Assembly: GCA_964422415.1 (NCBI GenBank)
Contig: CAYRBI010000014.1
Location: 1-64,000 of the forward strand
Length of the DNA: 64,000 nucleotides
Direction of reading: 5' to 3'
DNA from: OLB16 sp964422415
GTDB lineage: Bacteria; Hinthialibacterota; Hinthialibacteria; OLB16
Numbering within the stretch: the first letter of the stretch is position 1; every line of letters starts with the position of its first letter. Position numbers and translations under genes: made by a program. This document shows, in pieces, positions 42,940-52,474 of the stretch. The notes beneath the pieces were generated by a model that did no database searches, was not told the origin of the DNA, and saw only the letters and a list, made by a program, of their open reading frames with translations.

Positions 42940-43961
42940 GTGTGAGCCCCCCTGTCGCGCAGTGTCGCGAAAGGCCCCACTGTCTCTCCGGCGTTCACCC
43001 GGGCATTTTCAATAAACGAGGCATTGACTACCGCACCATCCTCAATCACCGCAGAGACAATCTGAGCGCTAGGGCCGATCCGGCAGTTTCTTCCAATGTG
43101 GGTTTTCCCCGTAATCATGGTTCCCGGATAGAGGATGGTGTCTTTTCCGATCTCGACTTCTTCATCCACATAACACGATTCTGGATCGAGGATCGTGATC
43201 CCAGACATCATGTGGCGGATCAAGATGCGTTCACGCAAAATCTTCTCGGCCTCGGCCAACTGGACCCGGGTGTTGACACCGATCGCCTCGGTGTATTCGT
43301 CCGTGATGACCGCCTCGACACGGCAGCCTTGTTCCACCAGGATACGGATACAGTCGGTCAGGTAATATTCATTCTGGACATTTTGTGGAGTGATCTTCTC
43401 GAGCGCGCCAAAGAGGGCATCCGAATCAAAACAATACGAACCTGTGTTGATCTCATGGATCGCACGCTCGTAGCGGTTAGCATCTTTCTCCTCGACAATC
43501 CCTTGGAGCCGGTTGTCCTCGTAGCGGAGGATTCGACCATAGCCCCGTGGTTCGGGCATTTCGGCAGTCAAGATGGTGGCGGCCGCATCCTGGTGACGGT
43601 GCCAGTCGACCAGGTTACGCAAGGTTTCGACAGTCAGCAGCGGGGTATCGCCCGCGAGGATCAGGATATCGCCCTTGTAGCCCGCGAAGGCCTCACGGGT
43701 CATGCGGACCGCGTGACCGGTTCCCTTGCGTTCGGTCTGTTCGACAAAAACCACATCATCCCGGTTATTGAAGGCTTCGCGGACCTGACCGCCCTCATAA
43801 CCGATCACTACCACATGCCGGACCGCCTCGGCTTCCCCCGCTACCCGTAAGACATAATGGAGCATGGGATGCCCACAGACCTCATGGAGTACCTTTGGCC
43901 GGTTGGACCTCAGACGGGTTCCATCTCCGGCCGCCAGAATGACCGAGTTCAGTTGTTTCAC
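42936..43961 (-). CDS. glmU: GlmU uridylyltransferase with truncated left-handed beta-helix
   Basis: The N-terminal pyrophosphorylase domain of GlmU is intact: VILAAGDGTRLRSNRPKVLH, GTGHAVRM, LAGDTPLL, INTGSYCF and NEYYLTD. It makes UDP-GlcNAc from GlcNAc-1-phosphate and UTP. The C-terminal beta-helix stops after VGPFATLRDRGAHT at residue 341; the typical protein has about 450 residues, and the missing part contains the acetyl-CoA-binding repeats and the catalytic His of the GlcN-1-P acetyltransferase. The GTG at 43961 gives the normal N-terminus. Another enzyme would have to make GlcNAc-1-P. It is coupled to prs. Confidence 0.87.
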   Translation of the reverse strand: MKQLNSVILAAGDGTRLRSNRPKVLHEVCGHPMLHYVLRVAGEAEAVRHVVVIGYEGGQVREAFNNRDDVVFVEQTERKGTGHAVRMTREAFAGYKGDILILAGDTPLLTVETLRNLVDWHRHQDAAATILTAEMPEPRGYGRILRYEDNRLQGIVEEKDANRYERAIHEINTGSYCFDSDALFGALEKITPQNVQNEYYLTDCIRILVEQGCRVEAVITDEYTEAIGVNTRVQLAEAEKILRERILIRHMMSGITILDPESCYVDEEVEIGKDTILYPGTMITGKTHIGRNCRIGPSAQIVSAVIEDGAVVNASFIENARVNAGETVGPFATLRDRGAHT

Positions 43962-44360
43962 GGGATCCACCTTCGTTGTCTCGTGTATTCGCGGACCACA
44001 GGGAGACACGCACCCTCGAACCTGGCCCTGTAGCAGCATCGTGATCCCGCAATCACGCGGGATATTCATGAATCTGTTCGATTTGGGGGTAATCCAGGTG
44101 CAGGCGAGATGATGGCCCAGCGGTTACGGGGTTGTCAAGTTGAGGGGAGGAAGAGTTCGGGATAGAACATACTCGTCCTCATTTCACTGTCCGCCATATA
44201 TGAGATTTATCTGGAAGAAAACCTTGTTGAATCGTGGAGATATTGGAAGGAATGGAGGAACACGGAATACACCCTCAGTTTCCACGTCATTCCTTACATT
44301 CCTTTTCCTCCACGATTCAACAACCAGAGTCTTCTCATTCCGGATCTATACATCACCCCT
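43962..44360. other. Gene-free interval with a 100 bp hairpin element
   Basis: Between the beta-helix gene and glmU, both on the minus strand. It holds the promoter region of glmU-prs-rplY and a long imperfect hairpin (44224-44323). An N-terminal extension of glmU to 44069 is possible in frame but not family-like. Confidence 0.5.
44224..44323. repeat. 100 bp hairpin with 16 bp perfect terminal inverted repeats
   Basis: TTGTTGAATCGTGGAG (44224-44239) and CTCCACGATTCAACAA (44308-44323) are perfect inverted ends. Inside, AAGGAATG/CATTCCTT and AGGAA/TTCCT continue the pairing, so almost the entire element can fold as one hairpin. Terminal inverted repeats with a palindromic core suggest a small MITE-like element or a bidirectional terminator. 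I see no copy elsewhere in the window. Confidence 0.6.
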
Positions 44361-45749
44361 TTAGTTCTCCACTTCCCTCCCCCACAACTCCTCTAGAATC
44401 AGTAAATCCTTTGAATCCACCCGCCCATCCTCATTGATATCCGCTTTGGGATTCATGGTGGGAGTGGGGACTGGAGTTGCGGTTATGGTTGGTGTGGCTG
44501 TCGGTGTGGGTGTGGGAGTCGGGGGCTGATATTCATAGCACCCCATGTCGGCGGAATTAATCCCCTCATGCCCCACACCAGGGATGTCAACGGTCCGTGA
44601 GGCTCCCAATACGTCAGTGGCCAGATTTGTCTTGGTTCCAGCGTCGATACAGGGGGAACTGGGTAAGAGCTGATAGGGGTACTCATCGGAACTGGAGGTG
44701 GAGGAAAATTTTGGATCGGCTGAGATGTTGCCGAGACCGGAGACAAGGGAGGGGACATAGTTGGTGTAGGTGTAATTATCTAAACCATAGCCTTTCGTGG
44801 GATCGGCAATGATACTATTTGAAATGGTAATTTTTGGAGGTGGTGCATCCGTTGCAAAACAACTCGAAAATATGGAATATATCTCATAGGTATTCGACGG
44901 AGTGGCAACGGAATTATTAGCTATTGTGCAATTTGATAAAGTAACGGTAGTGTCGTTAATATACCTTGCCATATTTATAATATATATTCCTCCACCATAA
45001 ATGGGATCTGTGTAATCGAGAGGATGAGTCATTACATTGCTGTGGAGTAGACAATTTGTTAATACGCATGTTGTTGAAATACAGAGGACACCTCCTCCAT
45101 CATATGGACAACTATTGTTATATATCTCACAATTTTGGATTAAAGTCGCTTTTTTATTAAGATTTCCACCAATTGTAAGACCACTATTACCTCCTTGATT
45201 CTTCCTGATTTTACATGATGTAATTATCATTTCGCTACGATCACAATAAATTCCACCCGAAGAATTATTTTCCACAATACAATTCCGTATTATACAATCC
45301 GATTTTCCACAATATACTCCTCTTCCAGTCTGCAAAATCCCCCCCGTTATTATGAATCCATCAATAACTATTCCTGTCTGGTGAGATATTGAAACCACAA
45401 AATCCTCTATACCATTTGCATCAATTGTGGAGATATGCTCATTCCAGTTCCTCAAATCAACTTCGCTGTCAGACTCTGTTCCATAAAAACCGCCATAGAG
45501 TGCTAAACCAGACTTTAAAGTGAGTATCTCATTATAGGTTCCTTCTTTCACCCATATTTGGTTTCCACTTACTGCTGAAACAATAGCCGAACTGATTGAT
45601 TGGAATGCTGTCGCCCAGGTGAGACCATCTGTTCCATCTCCATCTTTGGCCACATGGAGAATGGTGGCATTACAGGGAATCTGGTGAAACAAAAAGAATC
45701 CAAACAGGATGGCCAAGAGCCGGAGGGGGGTGGGAAGTGGCTGGGACAT
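44361..45749 (-). CDS. Secreted parallel beta-helix protein with dockerin-like tail
   Basis: An exported protein (462 residues): signal peptide (LLAILFGFFLFHQIPCNA), then a right-handed beta-helix of about 330 residues of the Omp-Pmp/pectate-lyase-like kind (TWATAFQSISSAI, SDCIIRNCIVENNSSGGIYC, NCTIANNS). A Pro/Thr linker (PTPTPTPTATPT) leads to a single dockerin-like half (KADINEDGRVDSKDLLILEEL), which contains one EF-hand-like calcium loop. The start ATG 45749 has GGAGG 6 bases upstream. The DNA of the helix region is much more AT-rich than its neighbours, with Asn/Ser-rich codons, suggesting a foreign or fast-evolving origin. Confidence 0.8.
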   Translation of the reverse strand: MSQPLPTPLRLLAILFGFFLFHQIPCNATILHVAKDGDGTDGLTWATAFQSISSAIVSAVSGNQIWVKEGTYNEILTLKSGLALYGGFYGTESDSEVDLRNWNEHISTIDANGIEDFVVSISHQTGIVIDGFIITGGILQTGRGVYCGKSDCIIRNCIVENNSSGGIYCDRSEMIITSCKIRKNQGGNSGLTIGGNLNKKATLIQNCEIYNNSCPYDGGGVLCISTTCVLTNCLLHSNVMTHPLDYTDPIYGGGIYIINMARYINDTTVTLSNCTIANNSVATPSNTYEIYSIFSSCFATDAPPPKITISNSIIADPTKGYGLDNYTYTNYVPSLVSGLGNISADPKFSSTSSSDEYPYQLLPSSPCIDAGTKTNLATDVLGASRTVDIPGVGHEGINSADMGCYEYQPPTPTPTPTATPTITATPVPTPTMNPKADINEDGRVDSKDLLILEELWGREVEN

Positions 45750-45833
45750 GGATGCCTCCACCGATGCAGGATGTGAGGATATAAGGCGAAGAGAGATGAT
45801 ATATTGTTAGCCGGATACAAGACAATGGGGAGT

Positions 45834-48800
45834 CTAAATCCCTGTCTTCTGCCGCCATTGAACCTCCTGGATGCGTCCATCGACCAGTTCGCTGTAGGGG
45901 CTGGCGGGGTAGTCCTTGGCCAGGCGGGCATAGGTATCAGCGGCTTGCTGGAACTGCTTCTCGAAGCGTTGGGACTCCGCCAGAAGATAGAGAGCTCGCG
46001 CGGCCTGGTCACGCGGAAGCTCGGCGAGATTGACCAGAGATAACTTGTTTGCCGCGCGCTTGAAATTCTTCAAATTAAAGTAAGACTCCCCTAAGAAGAG
46101 CTGTGCCAGGGCCAGGGGACGCTGTCCCTGAGCGGAGTTACAGAAGTACTCCAGGTCGCGTGTAGCTCGTTCGTAGTCTCCCATCAGGAAATGGATTTTC
46201 CCTAACAGGTACAAGGGTGTGTCCTCGGAGGGATAGGCCTTACGCAACTGGTCGGCCTGATCCAGGGCTTGGGTTAAAAGAACCGTGCGGTTCTCTTGGG
46301 GGGCCAGGTTGTATTCGGTAAGGAAACTCTCACAGACAAAGTAACGCGCTAGGCGGGAGGACTGGGATTGGGGATCCGCATCGATGACACGCTGCATTTC
46401 ACGGCGGCCCTCATCGTAATCGAAGCGTGAAATCAGGGTTCTTCCAAGAGACAAGCGGATTTTTCCTTCTGTATCCTGGTTCGGGAAACGGGTCAGGTAG
46501 TTGCGGTATTCCTCTATGGCCTGATCATAAAGGCCTTGCGCGTAATAGGCCTCAGCGAGCAACCTCCAGGAGGCCAGACCCTCGGGGGTTTCCTCATAAT
46601 CCAAGAGGTGCAATAAGGTCTTAATGGTATCCGCCGCGCGCAGGTAATCTTTCAACAAGAATTGGCAGTGGCCGAGCCGGAAATAGGAATCACGGAAAGC
46701 TTTGTCATCCACGAAACGGGTCTGGCCAAACTGATCCACCACTTCCCGGAAAAGCTGCTCGGCCTCGGCATATTCACCCAGCTGGAAGAGGGCCGAGCCA
46801 AGACGGTGACGGACCCGGTAGGAATACACACTATCGGGGAACTGGTCGAGGATGTGGCGGTAAGAGCGGGCCGCGTCGCGGTAGTCCTGGTTGACCTGAA
46901 AGAGATAGTTGGTGCGGCGCATCATCGCCAACAGCGAGTCTTCTCCACGGATTCCAAAATGCTCATTGCGGGAAAGCGCCCCCTGATAGGCATTGTCCAT
47001 CTTCTCGAAGTAGGTGCTCTCGCTCCCCTCGGCCTTGCCCGGAATCAGGACACCCAGTTGGTAGTAGGCATGACCCCGCAGATAGAGAGCTTCGGTCAGG
47101 TCTTGTTCATTGAGAGGGGAGTTTTCCTTGTTTCGGACCAGTTCCAGGACTTCATAGAGGTCAGCTTCGGGGGAGGCCCCCTTACCGGTCTCCGCGCGGG
47201 CTAGGAGAGAACGCGCCAACCCCGCAATTACCGCGAATGGCGGAGTAATATCCTCCATTGGCTCCGAGGTAGCGCTAAGGATAACCCGGTAAAGGGCAAT
47301 ACTCTCATCCGCCTTTCCCAACTCGCGTAGGAGTCTTCCAATATGCAGCTTCACATCCAAGGGATCGATGCCGGTTCTGCCCACAGCCAACCCCTTGCTT
47401 TCGATCTGACGCATAGACTCAAGGGACTTCTCAAGATTCTCTTCACGAATCCCCAGCTCAAGACCGGCTAGCTCCTCCCAAAGTAAAGAGAGACGATAGC
47501 GGGTGATATCGGTCCATTGGCTCTCTGGAGAGGCCTCGAGAGCGATCTCATTCGACAAGGCCAAGGCACGCAACGTGGCTGAACCAGAGTCTTCACCCTC
47601 CTCGTCATGGTAGAGGGCATCCGCCAGCCGGTAGAGAGTTCTTTGACGTAGTGATTCGGGGGGAGTGGCATCGAGAATGCTTGAGAACTTCTCCGCGGCG
47701 GCTGCCCATTTCTTTTCTCCAGCGTGAACATCTCCCAGGAAGTAGAGTCCCTTCAAACGGTAGTCCCGATCAACCTCGGACCATTCGCCAGTATCTTCTC
47801 CCAGCATCTTCGATTGGGTTCTCAGTCCCTGATTCATCTCATTCACCGCGCCATTCATATTGCCAATGGTCCGGTTAATCACCGCCTTGTGCCGGTATGA
47901 TTCGAGTACGAAGGGGCTCTTGGGGTAGCGGTCAACCACCTTGGAAAAAGCTTCCAAAGCAGACTCATACCGGTTGCTATGTACGAGGGTCAGACCCTCC
48001 TCAAAGAAACGTTTATCGCCCCCCGGCCCATAATTGACGCCCCGGGTGAATAACGAAGCAGCGATCAGGCCAGAAGCCACCATGCAGGCGCCCACCAGCG
48101 CCATTTTCTGCTTGAGATTGAGATGGATAGAGGGAATGAAACGACGCAGACGGACGAGAAGGGGAATTTTTTTCACGGTGGGAACCGTGTTTAGGTCGGG
48201 TAATCCCTCCGCCAGGTTATCCACCAATGCCTGCAACCGTATCGAACTGAGCTCCTCGGGGGGCGCCGTAAGAGAGAATTCAGAGAGATCTTCTTCCTCT
48301 ACCTCCTCCTCTTCCTCCAGTGCGAGCAAAGGCTCCACTATCTCCGGTTCCTGGTTCAGGTCCGGGAGCAGTTCCTCGAAGATCTCGACTGGGCCAGATC
48401 CCAGATCTCCCTGGATCTGCTCGATCTGTTCGAGCGAAGCCATGAGGAGATCTTGAGGCAATCCAGGTTTGGGTTCCTCCGAGACCTCTTCCTCAAGTGG
48501 AGGAAACGCAAGTGGCCCGGAGACCTCTGTTGATTCTACAGAGACTTCACTGACCCGCATGGTTTCCGGGGGTACGGGCAAGGCTTCTTCATCACCGGAT
48601 TCACCTTCGGCGGGAAGATACTCGTCCATGGATTCCAGGAGGTCTGTGAGCTCCTGACCGGTTTCTTCTGTCCCTTCCTCCAATGGCATGTCCAGCGGAA
48701 TTTCTTCCTCAGGAGCCAGGGCGGGAGGGAGGACTGCCATCTGGTCTATGGGAGAAGCCGGCGCTACTTCATGTGAAAGGGACTCCTCCGCTTCCCGGAT

Positions 48801-49022
48801 GTCTCTCCGCTTCCCGCGCAACCGCCCCAGGAAGCCTCGTAGACGAGGAAACCAGCCTCTTTTTTCAGGATCCGTGGTGAATTGGTGGATGAGAAATTCA
48901 GCGACCTCGACGGGGAGTTCCTCATCGAGCGCAAACTCTCCCAGGCCCGAATCGGAGAGCTCCTTGTGGAGGGCCTCGACCCGGACCTGCAGCTCGCTGG
49001 ATAGGTCAATCAGGCAAGCCAT
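45834..49022 (-). CDS. Large TPR protein with acidic cytoplasmic domain and one membrane helix
   Basis: A protein of 1062 residues. Residues 1-290 are cytoplasmic: a folded-looking first 80 residues (DLSSELQVRVEALHKEL) and an acidic, Pro/Glu-rich disordered stretch (for example LEEEEEVEEEDL). A membrane helix at about 307-325 (MALVGACMVASGLIAASLF) is followed by some 700 residues of tetratricopeptide repeats in the periplasm (FEEGLTLVHSNRYESALEAF, then LFQLGEYAEAEQLFREVVDQF and YAQGLYDQAIEEYRNYL, with paired BamD/YbgF-like spacing). It is the last gene of a four-gene operon with a FlgN-like protein, a histidine kinase and an NtrC-type regulator, separated by 13 bp from the latter. A scaffold for an envelope machine is likely. 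Confidence 0.85.
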   Translation of the reverse strand: MACLIDLSSELQVRVEALHKELSDSGLGEFALDEELPVEVAEFLIHQFTTDPEKRGWFPRLRGFLGRLRGKRRDIREAEESLSHEVAPASPIDQMAVLPPALAPEEEIPLDMPLEEGTEETGQELTDLLESMDEYLPAEGESGDEEALPVPPETMRVSEVSVESTEVSGPLAFPPLEEEVSEEPKPGLPQDLLMASLEQIEQIQGDLGSGPVEIFEELLPDLNQEPEIVEPLLALEEEEEVEEEDLSEFSLTAPPEELSSIRLQALVDNLAEGLPDLNTVPTVKKIPLLVRLRRFIPSIHLNLKQKMALVGACMVASGLIAASLFTRGVNYGPGGDKRFFEEGLTLVHSNRYESALEAFSKVVDRYPKSPFVLESYRHKAVINRTIGNMNGAVNEMNQGLRTQSKMLGEDTGEWSEVDRDYRLKGLYFLGDVHAGEKKWAAAAEKFSSILDATPPESLRQRTLYRLADALYHDEEGEDSGSATLRALALSNEIALEASPESQWTDITRYRLSLLWEELAGLELGIREENLEKSLESMRQIESKGLAVGRTGIDPLDVKLHIGRLLRELGKADESIALYRVILSATSEPMEDITPPFAVIAGLARSLLARAETGKGASPEADLYEVLELVRNKENSPLNEQDLTEALYLRGHAYYQLGVLIPGKAEGSESTYFEKMDNAYQGALSRNEHFGIRGEDSLLAMMRRTNYLFQVNQDYRDAARSYRHILDQFPDSVYSYRVRHRLGSALFQLGEYAEAEQLFREVVDQFGQTRFVDDKAFRDSYFRLGHCQFLLKDYLRAADTIKTLLHLLDYEETPEGLASWRLLAEAYYAQGLYDQAIEEYRNYLTRFPNQDTEGKIRLSLGRTLISRFDYDEGRREMQRVIDADPQSQSSRLARYFVCESFLTEYNLAPQENRTVLLTQALDQADQLRKAYPSEDTPLYLLGKIHFLMGDYERATRDLEYFCNSAQGQRPLALAQLFLGESYFNLKNFKRAANKLSLVNLAELPRDQAARALYLLAESQRFEKQFQQAADTYARLAKDYPASPYSELVDGRIQEVQWRQKTGI

Positions 49023-49035
49023 GGTTCACTCCGGC

Positions 49036-50391
49036 TCAGGGGATCTCGATCCCCGCCTGGCGGAACTCCGCCAGTTTGTTGCGTAAAGTCCGTACACTGA
49101 TTCCCAGCAGCTCGACGGCGCGGGTCCGGTTGGCTCCACAATGCTTGAGCGTCTCCAGGATCAAGAGCCTCTCGGCTTCGTAGGTGGTCATCCCGACATG
49201 AATATCCAGGCCATCGCGGTGGGCGGGCAGGAGCAGTTCCTCGGGCAAGCACTCCGGTGTCAGGACACCATTCCGGCACAGGATCGAAGCCCGTTCGATG
49301 GCATTCTCCAGCTCCCGGATGTTGCCGGGCCAGTTGTAGCGCATCAGAATCTGGATTGTTTCCTGGGGGATCTCAGAAATGGGGTGGTTGTTCTCATCGC
49401 CATAGATCTTACAGAAGTGGTCCACCAGAAGGGGGATATCCTCCTTGCGGTCACGCAGGGGTGGGAAGGAGATTGAGACTACATTCAGGCGGTAGAAAAG
49501 GTCTTGGCGGAAGGAGCCCGACTTGATGGTTTCGGGCAGGTTCCGGTTGGTGGAGGCGAGGATGCGCACATCCACTGCAATGGGGGATGTACCCCCCACC
49601 TTGTCGATTTCCCCCTCTTGCAGAACACGCAGCAGCTTGGCTTGGAGGCGCGGAGACATCTCGCTGACCTCATCGAGAAAAAGGGTACCGCCATTGGCGA
49701 GCTCGAATTTGCCGATTTTACTGGAGACCGCGCCGGTGAATGAGCCTTTCTCATGGCCGAAGAGCTCGCTCTCCAGAAGTTCTTCAGAGATGGCGGCGCA
49801 GTTGACCGCTACAAAGCGCTTATCCGCGCGTGGACTATGCGCATGAAGGGCACGGGCGATGAGTTCCTTGCCAGTACCGCTCTCGCCAACGATCAGCACA
49901 GTGGAGCGGGAGGGAGCAACCTGTTCGATCAGATCGAAGGCCTTGAGCATGGCCGCGGACTTCCCGATGATTTGGTCGAGACGATCACGCTTCTGGACCT
50001 GGCGGCGGAGGGTGCGGACCTCCTCCTTGAGGTCGCGGACTGAGAGGGCTTTCTCGACTACGACCAGGACTTCCTCGACATCGAAGGGTTTGCGCAGGTA
50101 GTCAAAAGCCCCGAGTTTCATCGCCTCGACCGCCGTTTCCACGGTTCCATGGGCGGTCAGGACGATCACGATGGTCTCGTCTTTGCGGGCTTGGAGCTCC
50201 CGGAGTACCTCGAGTCCTCCGACCTCAGGCATCTTCAGGTCGCAAATCATGACATCGGGAGACCACTCAGCAATAGCAGCAAGGGCCTCACGTCCATTCG
50301 CGGCCTCACGGACCTCATATCTCTTTCCGAGAAGGCGCGAGAGCAGTGAACGGATCCCTGACTCATCATCAACAATTAAGACTCTCGCCAT
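49036..50391 (-). CDS. Sigma-54-dependent NtrC-family response regulator
   Basis: The receiver domain has the phospho-acceptor D51 in MICDLKMPE. The AAA+ domain carries Walker A GESGTGKELIA, the sigma-54 contact loop GSFTGA (a conservative change from GAFTGA) and the Walker B FLDEVSEM. The C-terminal Fis-type helix-turn-helix is TRAVELLGISVRTLRNKLAEF. It should activate sigma-54 promoters after phosphorylation by the histidine kinase encoded 11 bp upstream. AGGAG lies 8 bases ahead of the ATG. In context with a FlgN-like protein it resembles FlgR/FlrC of flagellar cascades. Confidence 0.92.
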   Translation of the reverse strand: MARVLIVDDESGIRSLLSRLLGKRYEVREAANGREALAAIAEWSPDVMICDLKMPEVGGLEVLRELQARKDETIVIVLTAHGTVETAVEAMKLGAFDYLRKPFDVEEVLVVVEKALSVRDLKEEVRTLRRQVQKRDRLDQIIGKSAAMLKAFDLIEQVAPSRSTVLIVGESGTGKELIARALHAHSPRADKRFVAVNCAAISEELLESELFGHEKGSFTGAVSSKIGKFELANGGTLFLDEVSEMSPRLQAKLLRVLQEGEIDKVGGTSPIAVDVRILASTNRNLPETIKSGSFRQDLFYRLNVVSISFPPLRDRKEDIPLLVDHFCKIYGDENNHPISEIPQETIQILMRYNWPGNIRELENAIERASILCRNGVLTPECLPEELLLPAHRDGLDIHVGMTTYEAERLLILETLKHCGANRTRAVELLGISVRTLRNKLAEFRQAGIEIP

Positions 50392-50402
50392 GCCAACACT
50401 CC

Positions 50403-51749
50403 TCAGTTCTCTTCTGGCACCGGAAAGAAGAGGGTAAAGGTAGCCCCCTTCCCCGGAGCGCTCTCAACCCGGATCACTCCGCCATGCTCCTCGATGATCC
50501 GGTGGCAGAGCGCGAGACCCAGACCGGTCCCCTCATCCTTTGTGGTGAAGAAGGGGTCGAAGATACTGTCCAGATGACGGCTCTCAATCCCCCTTCCATT
50601 ATCCTTAACCGAAAGAACCGCCAAAAGGGTAAGGTGATCCTCCGGCCCCCAGATCTCCTCCCGGCAGCTGAGGTGGACCTCCAGTAGTTTGGGATCCTGC
50701 ATGGCTTGACGGGCATTGATGATCAGGTTCAGAAGCACCTGTTTGATCCGGTCGCGGTCGAGGGGGAGTAACGGAACCTCCTCGATACTATAAAGAACTT
50801 CCACCTGTTCCGTTTGAAAGGCCTCGCACTGCTCATCCAAGACTTCTTTGACGAGTGAGGCCATGTCGGTCCGGTAGTCGCTGGGACGGATGGGGCGTGA
50901 GAGCTCCAAGAGGCTCTCGGTGAGCCGTGCAAGACGGTCGATCTCACGGATCAGGCGTGTGGAGCATTCCTCGCGGAAGGCTGGATCCTCATATTCAACC
51001 GGCAACAGTTGGAGAAATCCACGCATGGTAGCGAGGGGATTGCGCATTTCATGGGCTACGCCGGCGGCGAGTTCTCCGAGGGCGGTCAAACGATTCGCCC
51101 GGCGGACTTTTTCCTCTAGGAGACGCAATCGTGAGAGATCCTCGAAGACGAACAGTGCGCCCACCTGAGGAGAGGGGGTATGTCCCGACCCGGCGATGGG
51201 AACCGAGGTAAAGCGGACCAGGATGGTGCCACCTTCCTGTGTACGCAGACGGATCTCACCGGAGCGTGGGGGGGTTTCGAGTCCAGCCCCCACCGGTTTG
51301 ACCCGGTGAACCTCCGAGTCGATCAGCTCATCAATATGACTGGGAGCCTCCGCTCCCCAACCGAGCAGAGCACGTGCGGCACGGTTAACCCGGGTCAGAT
51401 TGCCACCGGCATCCATCACCACCAGGCCGGTCTGCATGGAATCGATCACCCGGTCGAGAAACTCCCGGACCTCCTCGGTTTCGCGCATCCGGTGCGCAAG
51501 TTCATGGTTCACCGCTTTCAGTTCTTTATTCTTTTTCTCGAGTTCCTTGAGCAGTGAGCGGACTTGTTCCTGGAGATGCTGATGAGCCGCGATGAGTTTA
51601 TTGGTCGTCTCGGTGAAAATCTCGAAGTGACGCGCCAGGAGACGTGACTCCTCGGCGGTGAGATGGGGCATATCCTCGGGCCGGAATTCCAACACAGGAT
51701 TCCGGATTCCCATGCGGTCCTGCACCGGAGGCTCAGGATCGTTTGTCAT
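50403..51749 (-). CDS. Soluble PAS histidine kinase (FlgS/AtoS-like)
   Basis: A cytoplasmic sensor kinase without membrane segments: an N-terminal coiled coil (about 35-95), one PAS domain (about 100-210), the HisKA motif LAAGVAHEMRNPLATM and a C-terminal HATPase with N, G1 (DNGRGI) and G2 (EGTGLGLAL) boxes. It should phosphorylate the NtrC-type regulator encoded next. I use the ATG at 51749, which overlaps the upstream gene by 17 bases. Soluble PAS kinases beside FlgN-like and NtrC-like genes are the FlgS/FlrB arrangement. Confidence 0.88.
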   Translation of the reverse strand: MTNDPEPPVQDRMGIRNPVLEFRPEDMPHLTAEESRLLARHFEIFTETTNKLIAAHQHLQEQVRSLLKELEKKNKELKAVNHELAHRMRETEEVREFLDRVIDSMQTGLVVMDAGGNLTRVNRAARALLGWGAEAPSHIDELIDSEVHRVKPVGAGLETPPRSGEIRLRTQEGGTILVRFTSVPIAGSGHTPSPQVGALFVFEDLSRLRLLEEKVRRANRLTALGELAAGVAHEMRNPLATMRGFLQLLPVEYEDPAFREECSTRLIREIDRLARLTESLLELSRPIRPSDYRTDMASLVKEVLDEQCEAFQTEQVEVLYSIEEVPLLPLDRDRIKQVLLNLIINARQAMQDPKLLEVHLSCREEIWGPEDHLTLLAVLSVKDNGRGIESRHLDSIFDPFFTTKDEGTGLGLALCHRIIEEHGGVIRVESAPGKGATFTLFFPVPEEN

Positions 51750-52215
51750 AGAACTTGGCTCTCCCGTAGGCATCCTGAGCGGCGCGCTGTTGGTAGCCCC
51801 GGTTGGCGGTACGTTTCTTTCGTATCTCCTTGAGCCTACGACTGATATCTTCGCCATGCTGGCGGAGTATTTCCTCGTTCTTTTTTTGAAGATCGAGGAT
51901 CTGGGAAATCACTTTTTGGAGATCATCGACTTGTCCCTGAAGCCGTTCCCGCAGAGGACCGGAGGCCTGATCACGAACCTCCTGCCAGATCCGGTTCGCT
52001 TCATGGAGTTTCCTGTCGCAGATTTGGACTTGGGAGAGAATGGCTTGCTTGGCGACAATTCCTGCCGCGGTGCCCTCAATCTCTCCCTGCTCAATCAGAA
52101 CCGCCTGTTCCCGTTCGAGGGTGAGTAACTGGTTGTAAAGGTCATGGGATTCGGCCAAGCGCTGGGAGAATGTCAGGGCGCATTCCTCCAGCGAGGGACC
52201 TGCCGGTTGGTTCAT
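51733..52215 (-). CDS. FlgN-like flagellar chaperone / coiled-coil protein
   Basis: A helical protein of 160 residues with two long coiled-coil helices (ESHDLYNQLLTLEREQAVLI, then LQGQVDDLQKVISQILDLQ). The pattern of LL-LE-EREQA-LI in the first helix and the C-terminal FYDKRS match the FlgN family of hook-filament junction chaperones, although the score of such matches is weak. The ATG at 52215 has GGAGG upstream and lies 15 bases past the predicted transcription start. No flagellin, hook or basal-body gene occurs in this window. Confidence 0.6.
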   Translation of the reverse strand: MNQPAGPSLEECALTFSQRLAESHDLYNQLLTLEREQAVLIEQGEIEGTAAGIVAKQAILSQVQICDRKLHEANRIWQEVRDQASGPLRERLQGQVDDLQKVISQILDLQKKNEEILRQHGEDISRRLKEIRKKRTANRGYQQRAAQDAYGRAKFYDKRS

Positions 52216-52237
52216 GAGTTCCCCCTCCAGAGTCATA

Positions 52238-52266
52238 ATACTAGGTCTCCGAGGCTAGAAAGTCAA
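52238..52266 (-). promoter_or_regulatory. Sigma-70-type promoter for the FlgN-like operon
   Basis: On the minus strand TTGACT (52261-52266) and TAGTAT (52238-52243) are separated by 17 bases. The expected start near 52231 leaves a leader of about 15 bases, including GGAGGGGGA, before the ATG at 52215. This also supports that ATG over the one at 52236. Confidence 0.6.
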
Positions 52267-52474
52267 TTCTTATCTCTTTCATTTTACTAGCTCTACTGTC
52301 TAGTGTTTAAGATGGGACATGAGTGTGCCGATTGACAGGAACTTCTTGGAGATTGAGCACCTCTTCATGACACTCTACGACGCCTTCAAAGGATGACAAT
52401 GGATGATCCACGGACCGATTGTCTGTTGTGAGTAGAGGATAAGACTGGATTCCACTCTCTTAACTCGGAAAGCC

